The position numbers and the translations under genes were made by a program. 64,000 nucleotides of DNA from CAXXOZ01 sp963676435 (GTDB taxonomy: Bacteria > Bacillota > Clostridia > Lachnospirales > Lachnospiraceae), in the NCBI GenBank assembly GCA_963676435.2, contig CAXXOZ010000006.1, positions 434,001-498,000 on the forward strand, in the 5' to 3' direction. The notes beneath the pieces were generated by a model. It ran no database searches and was not told where the DNA came from. It worked only from the letters and a program-made list of their open reading frames with translations. How positions within the stretch are numbered: position 1 is the stretch's first letter; every line of letters starts with the position of its first letter. This document shows, piece by piece, positions 8,012-17,483 of this stretch.

Positions 8012-9370
8012 ATGAATAAAAAAGTATATGATTACATTAAAGAAAATAATTTAATTAATTCAGGGGATAAAATCGTGGTTGGCATATCTGGTGGAGCAGA
8101 TTCAGTCTGCCTTTTTTTAATGTTGAATGAACTTAAAAATGAAATACCAATTGAGATAATTCCTGTTCATATAAATCATGGCATTCGTGGAAAAGAGGCA
8201 AAAAAAGACGAACACTTTGTGGAAAAAATTTGTAAAAAATATAAATATCCATGCATTATTTTTAATTTTGATGTAGCTAAAATATCAAAAAAAAGAAAAG
8301 TATCTCTGGAAGAAGCAGGAAGAGATGTAAGGTATCAAGCGTTTCATAAAGTATTAAAAGATTATAACTGCAATAAAATTGCTGTAGCTCATAATTTGAA
8401 TGATAGTTCAGAAACTGTTTTACTGAGTCTGTTTAGAGGTACTGGTATAAAAGGTTTAACAGGTATTAAAGCTAATAGAGGAAATATAATAAGGCCGTTG
8501 CTTTGTTTAAAAAGACAAGAGATAGAAAAATACTTAAAGGATAAAAAGGTATCATATCAAACAGATTCTTCAAACCTAAAAAATGAGTTTTCTAGAAATG
8601 CAGTTAGAAATATAATTTTACCAAAGGTTATTGAGTCTATAAATCCTGAGGCTGTTTCTCACATTCAAAATACAGCAACCTACTTAAATGAAATAGAGAA
8701 TTATTTAAGCAAAAAAACCGATGAAGTCTACCATGGACCTGAGATAGATTTAGAAAAATTTAAGGATTTAGATATAGTAATAAAAAAAAGAGTCATTATT
8801 AAAGCCATTAAAGAAGTGGCAGGAAAGCTTAAAGACATTAGTTCGGTTCATATAGAGGATGTATTAAAACTTGAAAAAAATAAAGTTGGCAAGTATGTTA
8901 TGTTGCCATATAACATTAGAGGGATTAAAACATATAAAAGTATAAAAATCGAAATTGAAGAGACAAAAGATAATTATGAAAAAATAAATATGGAAATTTT
9001 TAAACAGGGTGAATATATTTTGCCAGACGAAAAAGGTAAATTTTTAATTTCAATTGAAAACAATCTAAAACCCTTTGAAATTGGGGAAAATATGTATACT
9101 AAATGCTTTGATTATGATAAAATGAAATCTACTTTATTTTTACGCAACCGTAAGGAAGGCGACTATATAACCATAAATTCTAAAGGCAACACAAAAAAAA
9201 TCAAATCATATTTTGTTGATGAAAAAATCCCTAAAGAAGAAAGAGAAAAAGTATTGCTATTTGCAATAGATTCTAATGTTGTTTGGGTGGTTGGCCATAG
9301 GGTGAGTGAAGAATTTAAAGTAACTGAAGAAACAAAAGAAATAATAAAAATTGAGTATGTTAGAGGATGA
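8012..9370 (+). CDS. tilS: tRNA(Ile)-lysidine synthetase TilS
   Basis: Adds lysine to C34 of tRNA-Ile(CAU) so that it reads AUA; the gene is normally essential. The PP-loop motif SGGADS is at about residues 26-31, HINHGIRG near 62-69 and the AHNLNDSSET segment near 130. The substrate-binding and TilS C-terminal domains fill the rest (the C-terminal part starts near 365). Length 452 fits the family. Its stop precedes the hpt ATG by a single base, so translation of the two is probably coupled, as in the conserved tilS-hpt-ftsH order. Confidence 0.95.
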   Translation: MNKKVYDYIKENNLINSGDKIVVGISGGADSVCLFLMLNELKNEIPIEIIPVHINHGIRGKEAKKDEHFVEKICKKYKYPCIIFNFDVAKISKKRKVSLEEAGRDVRYQAFHKVLKDYNCNKIAVAHNLNDSSETVLLSLFRGTGIKGLTGIKANRGNIIRPLLCLKRQEIEKYLKDKKVSYQTDSSNLKNEFSRNAVRNIILPKVIESINPEAVSHIQNTATYLNEIENYLSKKTDEVYHGPEIDLEKFKDLDIVIKKRVIIKAIKEVAGKLKDISSVHIEDVLKLEKNKVGKYVMLPYNIRGIKTYKSIKIEIEETKDNYEKINMEIFKQGEYILPDEKGKFLISIENNLKPFEIGENMYTKCFDYDKMKSTLFLRNRKEGDYITINSKGNTKKIKSYFVDEKIPKEEREKVLLFAIDSNVVWVVGHRVSEEFKVTEETKEIIKIEYVRG

Positions 9371-9371
9371 A

Positions 9372-9890
9372 ATGAAGAATAATATTGAAGTATTAATATC
9401 AGAACAAGAAGTAGATAAAAAAATAAGAGAACTTGGTAAGCTGATTACAGAAGAATACCAAGGAAAAGTGGTAAGTATAGTATGTATTTTAAAAGGTGCT
9501 TCATTTTTTGCATGTGAACTTGCTAAGAGAATAGATGTGCCGGTAGAGATTGACTTTATGTCAGTTTCTAGCTATGGGGCAGGTACAGAAAGTAGTGGTG
9601 TTGTTAAGATAGTAAAAGATCTTGATGAACAAATAGAAGGAAAAGACATTATAATAGTAGAAGATATAATTGATACAGGAAATACATTAAGGTATCTAAT
9701 GGAACTTCTCACGGGGAGAAGTCCAAAAAGTTTGAAACTTTGTACACTTTTAGATAAACCTGATAGAAGAAAGGTGGATGTAAAAGTTGATTATGTGGGA
9801 TTTCAAATTCCTGATGAATTTGTAGTAGGTTATGGTCTTGATTACGATCAGAAATATAGAAACTTACCTTTCATTGGAGTTGTAAAATAA
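9372..9890 (+). CDS. hpt: Hypoxanthine phosphoribosyltransferase
   Basis: Salvages hypoxanthine and guanine to IMP and GMP with PRPP. The PRPP-binding loop is seen as IIIVEDIIDTGNTL (around residues 92-105), and a KPDRR segment near 135 and a C-terminal YGLDYDQKYRNLP are typical. The start at 9372 gives 173 residues and follows the AGAGGA overlapping the end of tilS; the longer frame to 9351 would add a seven-residue tail without a ribosome site. It is followed 35 bases later by ftsH. Confidence 0.95.
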   Translation: MKNNIEVLISEQEVDKKIRELGKLITEEYQGKVVSIVCILKGASFFACELAKRIDVPVEIDFMSVSSYGAGTESSGVVKIVKDLDEQIEGKDIIIVEDIIDTGNTLRYLMELLTGRSPKSLKLCTLLDKPDRRKVDVKVDYVGFQIPDEFVVGYGLDYDQKYRNLPFIGVVK

Positions 9891-9925
9891 AAAGGGATTA
9901 ATGCTTATAAAAGGAGGATTAAAGA

Positions 9926-11752
9926 TTGGGCAAGCAGTTTAAGGGCATTGGATTTTATGTAGTTATAGCAGTTATAATTTTGGCAGTGATTTATTTTATG
10001 ACTTCACAGCAGGCTACGGGAGATACTTACCAATATGACGAATTTTTAGAAAATGTAGAAGATAATCAGGTGACAAGTATAGAAATAGTACAAAATCAGG
10101 AGGTTCCTACAGGGTCCTTGATAGTTACTCTAGATAGTGGAGAAGAAAGACAGTTATATGTTCCTGATGTTGTAGAGGCAGTTTCTGATATAGAAGAACT
10201 TGGTTTTACAAATTATAATTTTGATGATGTTAGAGGAGATAGTATATTTATGACTACTATTCTGCCATTTGGAATAGTTTTCATTCTCATAATTGTTTTC
10301 TTTAGTTTTATGTCAAATCAAGCAGCAGGTGGTGGTGGCGCAGGCAATAAAATGATGAACTTTGGAAAAAGCCGTGCTAAAATGGTCAATGACGCAGGTA
10401 AAAAAATTAATTTTAAAGGTGTTGCCGGCCTGCAGGAAGAAAAAGAAGACTTAGAAGAAATCGTTGATTTTTTAAAAACTCCTAAAAAATATATAGAGGT
10501 GGGAGCAAGAATACCAAAAGGTGTAATACTTGTTGGACCTCCAGGAACAGGAAAAACATTATTAGCAAAAGCAGTAGCTGGAGAAGCAGGAGTTCCTTTT
10601 TTTAGTATATCAGGTTCGGATTTTGTTGAAATGTTTGTAGGTGTTGGTGCATCCAGAGTTAGAGACCTTTTTGAAGAGGCGAAAAAGAACTCACCTTGTA
10701 TAGTGTTTATTGATGAAATAGATGCCGTGGCAAGAAGAAGAGGAACTGGTATGGGTGGTGGACATGATGAAAGAGAACAAACACTTAATCAGTTGTTAGT
10801 AGAAATGGATGGTTTTGGTATAAATGAAGGAATTATTGTAATGGCAGCTACAAATAGAGTTGACATCCTTGATCCTGCTATTTTAAGACCAGGGCGTTTC
10901 GATAGAAAAGTAGCGGTAGGAAGACCAGACATAAAAGGTAGAAAAGAAATACTAGAAGTACATGCAAAAAACAAACCACTTGGAGATGATGTTAATCTAG
11001 AGAGAGTGGCACAGACAACAGCAGGTTTTACAGGTGCGGATTTAGAAAATCTATTAAATGAAGCAGCAATATTAGCAGCTAAAAAAGAAAGAGCATTCCT
11101 AATTCAGGAAGATATTGACAAATCATTTGTTAAAGTGGGTATTGGAGCAGAAAAGAAAAGTAAAGTTATTTCTGATAAAGAAAAGAAAATTACAGCTTAT
11201 CATGAAGCAGGACATGCTATATTATTTCATGTATTACCAGATGTTGGTCCGATACATACTATTTCAGTTATTCCTACAGGTCCTGGAGCAGCGGGTTATA
11301 CAATGCCTTTACCTGAAAGAGATGAAATGTTTAATACAAGGAGCAAAATGCTTCAAAATATTATGGTTAGTTTAGGTGGGCGTATTGCTGAAGAAATAAT
11401 TTTTGATGATATTACTACTGGTGCTTCACAAGATATTAAGCAGGCAACAGGTATAGCAAAATCAATGGTTACAAAATATGGAATGTCAGACAAAATAGGT
11501 TTAATCAATTATGGCGAAGATGAAGATGAAGTTTTCATTGGAAGGGATTTAGCTCACACTAGAGGTTATGCTGATACAACGGCGGCTCTCATTGATGCAG
11601 AAGTAAAGAAAATAGTTGATGAGTGTTATGAGAAGTCTAGAAAGCTAATTGATGAAAATAAAGAGGTCTTAACAAAGTGTGCAGAGTTACTTATTGAGAA
11701 AGAAAAAATCGGACAGGAAGAATTTGAAGCCTTATTTGAATCAGAAAAATAG
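9926..11752 (+). CDS. ftsH: ATP-dependent zinc metalloprotease FtsH
   Basis: Membrane-anchored AAA+ protease that degrades misfolded membrane and regulatory proteins. Two transmembrane helices lie at about residues 8-26 and 109-129 and flank an extracytoplasmic domain. A glycine-rich linker follows. Walker A is GPPGTGKT (204-211), Walker B IVFIDEID (about 258-265), and the second-region-of-homology arginines are in RPGRFDR. The zinc-protease motif HEAGH is near residue 428. Translation starts at TTG 9926, supported by AAGGAGG six bases upstream and the MGKQFKG start. The length of 608 is normal. A terminator lies at 11847-11886. Confidence 0.97.
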   Translation: MGKQFKGIGFYVVIAVIILAVIYFMTSQQATGDTYQYDEFLENVEDNQVTSIEIVQNQEVPTGSLIVTLDSGEERQLYVPDVVEAVSDIEELGFTNYNFDDVRGDSIFMTTILPFGIVFILIIVFFSFMSNQAAGGGGAGNKMMNFGKSRAKMVNDAGKKINFKGVAGLQEEKEDLEEIVDFLKTPKKYIEVGARIPKGVILVGPPGTGKTLLAKAVAGEAGVPFFSISGSDFVEMFVGVGASRVRDLFEEAKKNSPCIVFIDEIDAVARRRGTGMGGGHDEREQTLNQLLVEMDGFGINEGIIVMAATNRVDILDPAILRPGRFDRKVAVGRPDIKGRKEILEVHAKNKPLGDDVNLERVAQTTAGFTGADLENLLNEAAILAAKKERAFLIQEDIDKSFVKVGIGAEKKSKVISDKEKKITAYHEAGHAILFHVLPDVGPIHTISVIPTGPGAAGYTMPLPERDEMFNTRSKMLQNIMVSLGGRIAEEIIFDDITTGASQDIKQATGIAKSMVTKYGMSDKIGLINYGEDEDEVFIGRDLAHTRGYADTTAALIDAEVKKIVDECYEKSRKLIDENKEVLTKCAELLIEKEKIGQEEFEALFESEK

Positions 11753-11846
11753 AAAATCAAATAAAGTAGCTAAAAATAACAGTTATATATGCATATTTAC
11801 AATATAAAAATCTATAACTAAAAAAATTAATAGTATAAAATTAACA

Positions 11847-11886
11847 AAAAGGTGTGCACAAATTTGTAAAGTTTGTGCACACTTTT
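11847..11886 (+). terminator. Terminator after ftsH
   Basis: A perfect GTGTGCACAAA / TTTGTGCACAC stem flanked by A and T runs that extend it, with a loop of about 9 bases and a TTTTCTATTT tail. It lies about 95 bases after the ftsH stop. Confidence 0.8.
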
Positions 11887-11977
11887 CTATTTACCATTGC
11901 TATAATAAGTATTGTAAAACCCCCCCCAATACATTATATAGTTTTACTACACCCCATAAAAACGAAATACCTTCTCC

Positions 11978-12011
11978 TAAAAAGGATAACACCCGTAGTG
12001 TTATCCTTTTT
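11978..12011. terminator. Bidirectional terminator between ftsH and the glycosidase
   Basis: AAAAAGGATAACAC and GTGTTATCCTTTTT form a 14-bp perfect stem with a 5-base loop. T or A tails on both sides make it usable on either strand. It lies just past the stop of the minus-strand GH13 gene. Confidence 0.85.
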
Positions 12012-12019
12012 ACTGTTTA

Positions 12020-14044
12020 TTACTGACTTACTTTTAGAACTGCTCCAGAAAATGGTGATAGTTCTATTTTAAGTTTACCATCTTTGATATCATATATTTT
12101 ACTTCCCACATTATACGAATCTTTTGAAGTTCTAATAAGATTTGTTAGTTTTTCAGAATCTGTGGCACCTGTATGCCAAACTGGAACTTCAATTAATTTT
12201 TCTTCATCATTATTATTTATTATAACAATAATAATATTATCCTTAATAAATCTTGCGTATGAAATAATATTATAGTCTTTATAAAGCATTTTTATAGAAC
12301 CGTACTTAAGGCAAGGATTATTTTTTCTGATTTCAATGATTTCTCTATGAAACTCTAAAAGTTCAATGTCTTCATTGCCCCATGGATAAGTTCGCCTATT
12401 ATCAGGATCAGTAAAACCCGTTAGTCCAACTTCATCTCCATAATATATTGTGGGTGACCCAGGCCAGGTCATTTGTATAATTATAGCTTCTCTAAAAATG
12501 TCTTTATTAATATGTTCAGAAGCTGCTTCCGAACATAGGGTGTTTATTCTACCTACTTTACCGTTAGTTCTAGTTAAAAATCTTGAGTGGTCATGGTTAG
12601 ATAACTGATTCATTGCTGTAAAGAGTGAAGGGCAAGTAAATCTAGACATATTATAGGACATTGTATTAAAGAAATTTTCTGAATCTCCAATCAGGTTGTC
12701 CTTTCTTAAATCACTATGCTTTTCCATTCCTGTAAGAAACCAGGATACAGGTTCCATAAAAGCATCATAATTCATAACAGAATCCCACTCATCTCCAAGT
12801 AACCATTCCGAAGGATCTCCGTAGTGCTCAGCAAGTATTAAGGCTTCAGGATTAATGGCCTTAACTCGTCTTCTTAATTCTTTGAAAAATTTGTGATTAT
12901 ATTCTTTGCTATGAGAAATATCAGCTGCAACATCTAAGCGCCATCCATCAATGTTAAAAGGTGGTTTGAGCCATTTTTCAACTATTTCCATTACTTCATT
13001 GAATAGATTTTCAGATTTTTCGTAGTTTAGTTTTGGTAGAGTGTCATATCCCCACCAGCCTTCATAGAAATTATTTTTTCCAAATTTAAAATAATTTCTA
13101 TAGGGACTATTTTCATCTTGAAGAGCTCCTTTTTCATAATCATCGTTACTAGAATAAATTTTTGCGGCATCAAGCCATTTATTAAAAGAGCCACAGTGAT
13201 TAAAAACTCCATCTAAAATAATTTTTATGCCTCTTTTATGTACTTCATCACAAAATTCTGCAAAAAAATTATTCGTAGCTTCTAAATTTTCTTTATTAGT
13301 GACACGGTTTATAAAGCAACTTGCTAAAGAATTATCCTTTGATCCAGGAGTTAAAAGATCTCCCTGTTCATGTACAATTACTCCAAAATGTGGATCTATG
13401 TGGTCGTAGTCTTGTACATCATATTTATGGCTTGAAGGCGAGACAAAAATAGGATTAAAATATATTGCCTCTATTCCTAGATAGGAAAGGTAATCCAGTT
13501 TATCAAGGACCCCTTGTAAGTCTCCGCCGTAAAACTCCCTAATATCCATATCACCAGGAAGTTTATTCCAGTCACTTACACCAACCACATTTTTACCTAA
13601 ATAATTATATTCATTTGTTAAAACATCATTCTTAGAATTCCCATTAAAAAAACGATCTACAAAGATTTGATACATAACAGCACCCTGTGCCCACTTTGGA
13701 GTCTTAAATCCTGGTATAATTACAAAATCGTAATTGTTTGTTATATACTTTGAAGCACCTAGCCTGTCATAAAACCAAACTTCATTTCCAAGCATAACCT
13801 TAAAAAAATAATGCACTGGTTTATCAAAGAGGTCGATTTCCACCTCATAATAATCCAGTGCACCTAAATTGTATTTTTTTTGCATAATAATTTCTTTGTC
13901 AGAGATACATAAATAAACATTGTCTGCATTATTAACAGCAGTGCGAAACCTTAGTGTTACTTTATCAAAGGTTTTGGGCTGAAACGGTGATAAAAATTCT
14001 TCAGTCTGGTCAGTAAATAAGGCTTCTCGAATAACAATCTTCAT
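12020..14044 (-). CDS. GH13 alpha-glycosidase (neopullulanase/maltogenic amylase type)
   Basis: A 674-residue cytosolic alpha-glucan hydrolase. An N-terminal beta domain (about residues 1-125, CBM34-like) is followed by the GH13 barrel, which opens at YQIFVDRFFNG (about 144-154). The catalytic aspartate is in DGWRLDVAADI, the glutamate in ILAEHYGD and the third acid in LSNHDHSRF. It has no signal peptide, which fits intracellular maltodextrin breakdown. Related families include cyclomaltodextrinase and pullulanase; exact specificity cannot be read. It stands alone, ending at the bidirectional terminator at 11978-12011, and no sugar transporter is adjacent. Confidence 0.9.
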   Translation of the reverse strand: MKIVIREALFTDQTEEFLSPFQPKTFDKVTLRFRTAVNNADNVYLCISDKEIIMQKKYNLGALDYYEVEIDLFDKPVHYFFKVMLGNEVWFYDRLGASKYITNNYDFVIIPGFKTPKWAQGAVMYQIFVDRFFNGNSKNDVLTNEYNYLGKNVVGVSDWNKLPGDMDIREFYGGDLQGVLDKLDYLSYLGIEAIYFNPIFVSPSSHKYDVQDYDHIDPHFGVIVHEQGDLLTPGSKDNSLASCFINRVTNKENLEATNNFFAEFCDEVHKRGIKIILDGVFNHCGSFNKWLDAAKIYSSNDDYEKGALQDENSPYRNYFKFGKNNFYEGWWGYDTLPKLNYEKSENLFNEVMEIVEKWLKPPFNIDGWRLDVAADISHSKEYNHKFFKELRRRVKAINPEALILAEHYGDPSEWLLGDEWDSVMNYDAFMEPVSWFLTGMEKHSDLRKDNLIGDSENFFNTMSYNMSRFTCPSLFTAMNQLSNHDHSRFLTRTNGKVGRINTLCSEAASEHINKDIFREAIIIQMTWPGSPTIYYGDEVGLTGFTDPDNRRTYPWGNEDIELLEFHREIIEIRKNNPCLKYGSIKMLYKDYNIISYARFIKDNIIIVIINNNDEEKLIEVPVWHTGATDSEKLTNLIRTSKDSYNVGSKIYDIKDGKLKIELSPFSGAVLKVSQ

Positions 14045-14114
14045 ATTTAAACCTCACTAAATGCATTTTTATGTAATTATTTTATAATATATTATAAATC
14101 TATTCAAGTACTAC

Positions 14115-14143
14115 TTGCACTTTTGTATTTTTTATGGTATAAA
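14115..14143 (+). promoter_or_regulatory. Promoter of the tRNA cluster
   Basis: TTGCAC (14115-14120), a 17-base spacer and TATAAA (14138-14143), 22 bases before the first tRNA. Confidence 0.75.
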
Positions 14144-14165
14144 TTTATATTGTCAGATGTAATTT

Positions 14166-14247
14166 GGATGGGTTCCCGAGTGGCCAAAGGGGGCAGACTG
14201 TAAATCTGTTGACAACGTCTTCGAAGGTTCGAATCCTTCTCCATCCA
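14166..14247 (+). tRNA. tRNA-Tyr (GTA)
   Basis: A class II tRNA of 82 bases with a long variable arm. The acceptor GGATGGG pairs with TCCATCC, the anticodon GTA is at 14200-14202 and the GGTTCGAATCC T arm is present. The CCA end is not encoded. Confidence 0.95.
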
Positions 14248-14265
14248 TTTGGAATAATATTCCGC

Positions 14266-14349
14266 GCCGGCGTGGCGGAACTGGCAGACGCGCAGGACTT
14301 AAAATCCTGTGATGGCAACATCGTATCGGTTCGATTCCGATCGCCGGCA
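14266..14349 (+). tRNA. tRNA-Leu (TAA)
   Basis: A class II tRNA with acceptor GCCGGCG / CGCCGGC, anticodon TAA at 14300-14302 and a long variable arm. It lies 18 bases after tRNA-Tyr. CCA is not encoded. Confidence 0.95.
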
Positions 14350-14367
14350 TTTAATAAAATATTTTTC

Positions 14368-14438
14368 GCGGGTGTAGTTCAATGGTAGAACACTAGCCTT
14401 CCAAGCTAGATACGTGGGTTCGATTCCCATCACCCGCT
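14368..14438 (+). tRNA. tRNA-Gly (TCC)
   Basis: A 71-base tRNA with acceptor GCGGGTG / CACCCGC and anticodon TCC at 14400-14402 in a CTAGC/GCTAG stem. It is followed directly by a T run that may help end the transcript. Confidence 0.95.
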
Positions 14439-14511
14439 TTTTTTGTACTCAAATTTATCTTGATTAGGGTTTTATGGTATGAGATAATTTATCGGTAGGA
14501 GATTTTTAAAA

Positions 14512-16203
14512 ATGAAAATAATGTTAGTTGCTATTAATTCTAAATATATACACTCTAACTTAGCGGTATATTCGTTAAAATCTTTTAGCGAGGAGTTTGA
14601 AGATTTGATAGTTATAAAAGAATATACAATAAATAACAGACAACCAGAAATATTAAAAGACATATATGAAAATAAACCAGATGTTTTATTTTTTTCATGC
14701 TATATTTGGAATATAGAATATATAAAAAGAATAGCTAATTTAATTAATAAGGTGCTTCCGGATTTGGATATTTGGCTAGGTGGACCAGAAGTTTCATATG
14801 ATCCAGAAAAGATATCAATGCAAAATGATTTTATAAAAGGTATTTTAATTGGAGAAGGCGAAGAAACATTTAAAGAGATCTGCAAATATTATGTGTATAG
14901 AAATATAGAATTAGAAGATATTAAAGGTCTATATATAAATGATAAAATAAAATCCTATAAAACAGAAACTAGAAATCCTATAGATATGGATAAACTTATA
15001 TTTCCTTACAAAAATGTAGAAGAATTCGAAAATAGAATAATATATTATGAAACAAGCAGAGGTTGCCCTTTTTCATGTAGTTACTGCTTATCTTCCATAG
15101 ATAAAAACTTAAGATTTAAAAATCTAGAAATTGTAGAAGAAGAACTAAAATTTTTCCTTGAAAAAAAAGTAAAACAGGTAAAGTTTGTAGATAGAACATT
15201 TAATTGTAATAAAGCACATGCAAATCAAATAATAAAATATATTATTAAAAATGATAACAATTATACAAATTTTCATTTTGAGATTTCAGCAGATTTAATA
15301 GATGAAGAGCAGCTTGAATTTTTAAAAGAAGCTAGAGAAGGCTTAATACAGTTTGAAACAGGCGTTCAATCTACAAATAGAAAAACCCTTCAGGAAATTA
15401 AAAGATATACAGATTTTGATAAAATTTCTCAGGTTACAAAAAATATCAGTGAAATAGGAAATATACATCAGCATCTTGATTTAATTGCTGGGCTTCCATA
15501 TGAATCTTATTTAGACTTTAAAAAGTCTTTTGAGGATGTTTATGCACTTAAACCAGATGATTTACAACTAGGCTTTTTAAAGGTCTTAAAAGGGTCTTTA
15601 ATCTATGAAAACATAGAAGAATATGACATTGTGTACGATCAAAATCCACCATATGAGGTCTTATATACAAAATGGATTAATTATGAAGAAATATTAAAAT
15701 TAAAAGAAATTGAAGAAGCCCTTGAAACATATTATAATAGTGGAAATTTTGAATATTCAATAAATTATTTAGAAACAAAATTTGATTCTCCATTTATTAT
15801 GTATGAAAAACTAGGAAAATTTTTCGGAGAGAAAAATTTATTTACAAAACACTCAAGAATAAATAACTATAACTTATTGTTAGAGTTTTTTACTGATTTA
15901 TTCTCAGTAGAAAAAGAGAAGTTTGCAGAATTATTAACTCATGACATTTATATAAAAGAAAAAATAAAAAGTCGTCCCCCTTTCTCAAAAGACTTAAAAG
16001 AATACTCAGAAACAATCAGGGAAAACTATGCAAAGTTGTTTGAAGAGGGATTTTTTAAAAACTATGCAGGCTATAGCCTTAAGCAAATTATAAATATGAC
16101 TCATATGGAGATATATAAAGAAAATATTCTTAATAACAATAAAGAAATATTTGTTTTATATGATTATAAAAATGGGAGAACTTATAGTGATGAAATATCT
16201 TAA
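14512..16203 (+). CDS. B12-binding radical SAM protein (DUF4080 type)
   Basis: A 563-residue protein with an N-terminal cobalamin-binding-like domain (about residues 1-135; GGPEVSYDPE near 84). The radical SAM domain (about 175-380) has the cluster motif CPFSCSYC near 184-191. An alpha-helical C-terminal region follows. The family is widespread in Clostridia and usually annotated without a defined reaction; methylation or other modification is possible. The gene overlaps nth by 14 bases, so the two are co-translated. An AGGAG-like site precedes the ATG. The classic DxHxxG cobalamin motif is not evident, so real B12 binding is uncertain. Confidence 0.85.
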   Translation: MKIMLVAINSKYIHSNLAVYSLKSFSEEFEDLIVIKEYTINNRQPEILKDIYENKPDVLFFSCYIWNIEYIKRIANLINKVLPDLDIWLGGPEVSYDPEKISMQNDFIKGILIGEGEETFKEICKYYVYRNIELEDIKGLYINDKIKSYKTETRNPIDMDKLIFPYKNVEEFENRIIYYETSRGCPFSCSYCLSSIDKNLRFKNLEIVEEELKFFLEKKVKQVKFVDRTFNCNKAHANQIIKYIIKNDNNYTNFHFEISADLIDEEQLEFLKEAREGLIQFETGVQSTNRKTLQEIKRYTDFDKISQVTKNISEIGNIHQHLDLIAGLPYESYLDFKKSFEDVYALKPDDLQLGFLKVLKGSLIYENIEEYDIVYDQNPPYEVLYTKWINYEEILKLKEIEEALETYYNSGNFEYSINYLETKFDSPFIMYEKLGKFFGEKNLFTKHSRINNYNLLLEFFTDLFSVEKEKFAELLTHDIYIKEKIKSRPPFSKDLKEYSETIRENYAKLFEEGFFKNYAGYSLKQIINMTHMEIYKENILNNNKEIFVLYDYKNGRTYSDEIS

Positions 16204-16816
16204 TGAAATTTTAGAATTGTTAGATGAAAAGTATGGCACAGATTATAAATGTTACTTAAATCATGAAAATGCCTGGCAGCTATTAATAGCAACAATATTA
16301 AGCGCACAGTGTACAGACGAAAGAGTAAATATGGTTACAAAAGACTTGTTTGTAAAATATGATTCGATAGAAAAATTTGCAAATGCCGACTTAAAAGAAC
16401 TTGAAAAAGATATTCATTCTACTGGTTTTTATAGAAACAAGGCTAAGAACATTAAACTTTGTGCTACAAGAATTGTTAATGAATTTAATGGAGAAGTACC
16501 TAGAGATATAAAAGATCTAACATCATTAGCAGGAGTTGGAAGAAAAACAGCAAATGTTATCAGGGGAAATATTTTTAATGATCCAAGTATTGTGGTAGAT
16601 ACTCATGTAAAAAGAATATCAAAAAGACTAGGTCTTACAAATAATGAGGACCCAGAAAAAATAGAATATGATTTGATGGAAGTATTACCAAAGAATCATT
16701 GGATACTATATAATATTCAGATTATTGCATTGGGAAGAACGATATGTATAGCTAGAAAACCAAAATGCGAGGAATGTTTTTTAAGTAAACAATGTCCATC
16801 ATTTGGCAGAGTTTAG
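16190..16816 (+). CDS. nth: Endonuclease III
   Basis: DNA glycosylase/AP lyase that removes oxidised pyrimidines. The helix-hairpin-helix LAGVGRKTANVI contains the catalytic lysine, the aspartate is in VVDTHVKRISKRLG, and the C-terminal [4Fe-4S] cluster has the spacing C-x6-C-x2-C-x5-C. The start at 16190 gives 209 residues, the usual size, after GGGAGA; the longer frame to 16151 lies inside the radical SAM gene. Its last codons overlap by 18 bases the 3' end of the opposite-strand gene at 16799. Confidence 0.94.
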   Translation: MKYLNEILELLDEKYGTDYKCYLNHENAWQLLIATILSAQCTDERVNMVTKDLFVKYDSIEKFANADLKELEKDIHSTGFYRNKAKNIKLCATRIVNEFNGEVPRDIKDLTSLAGVGRKTANVIRGNIFNDPSIVVDTHVKRISKRLGLTNNEDPEKIEYDLMEVLPKNHWILYNIQIIALGRTICIARKPKCEECFLSKQCPSFGRV

Positions 16817-17404
16817 ATACTTTAAGATTACTTTTTTATTAATAGAATTAAGTGACTCAGCTGTTTTTATTAAGTGTTCAATTTTTTCTGGTGTGTTTAG
16901 GTGATTATATATTTTAAATAATAGTTTATATGTTTCACTGATATCACTTTTAGTTTTTACAGCAAATTCTAATATAAATACAGCCTGATCCTCAAAACCA
17001 AGTTCATATAATCTTTTACCCCATTTATTTAAAAGTCTTACCAGATCAGTAAAGTTATCATCATATTCGGATAAAGCAGGAAGATTTGCTGAACCATACA
17101 TGATTTTTAAATCAGTATTTGTAATACCAGTTAAGTTTACAAATTTTTTATTTATGAGTTTATTAAACTCTTCATGACATTGGCCAACTATAGTATCGTC
17201 ATCTGCAACCATAGGAAACTCTTCAGAGCGTAGATAAATATAATCTAAATCATCCAGACTCTTTTTACGAACCGAATTAGATTCAGACTCTCTGTTCCAA
17301 AATTGTTCATTATCTTGTTCCTGTAAAATTTTACTTTTTCTTCTTTGGTATGCAAACCAAGTTATAAAAATGATTACTATACCTAAAACTGTAGGGAATC
17401 TCAT
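16799..17404 (-). CDS. Hypothetical membrane-anchored protein with helical C-terminal domain
   Basis: Unrecognised 201-residue protein. One transmembrane helix at about residues 4-19 is followed by a charged linker and an alpha-helical region (about 60-201). Its helix pattern resembles TPR-type repeats, for example a LYELGFEDQAVFILEFAV segment near 135-152. No catalytic motif is seen. It is convergent with nth and overlaps it, and is divergent from the small membrane protein at 17484. The TPR-like reading is inference. Confidence 0.75.
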   Translation of the reverse strand: MRFPTVLGIVIIFITWFAYQRRKSKILQEQDNEQFWNRESESNSVRKKSLDDLDYIYLRSEEFPMVADDDTIVGQCHEEFNKLINKKFVNLTGITNTDLKIMYGSANLPALSEYDDNFTDLVRLLNKWGKRLYELGFEDQAVFILEFAVKTKSDISETYKLLFKIYNHLNTPEKIEHLIKTAESLNSINKKVILKYLNSAK

Positions 17405-17422
17405 AATTTCTCCAATCAGTAC

Positions 17423-17451
17423 TTGTTACAATCTGAAAAATGTTATATTAT
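17423..17451 (+). promoter_or_regulatory. Promoter of the small membrane protein gene
   Basis: TTGTTA (17423-17428), a 17-base spacer and TATTAT (17446-17451), 33 bases before the ATG at 17484. Confidence 0.6.
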
Positions 17452-17483
17452 ATTTATTAAATATTAGAAACGGGGTATTATAT

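Noticed and set aside
11921..11930. Run of C in AT-rich DNA
   Set aside because: A single short homopolymer between two terminators, with no repeat or structure around it.
14153..14388. Open frames on both strands over the tRNA cluster
   Set aside because: They are translations of tRNA-Tyr, Leu and Gly sequences, whose clover-leaf structures are clear.
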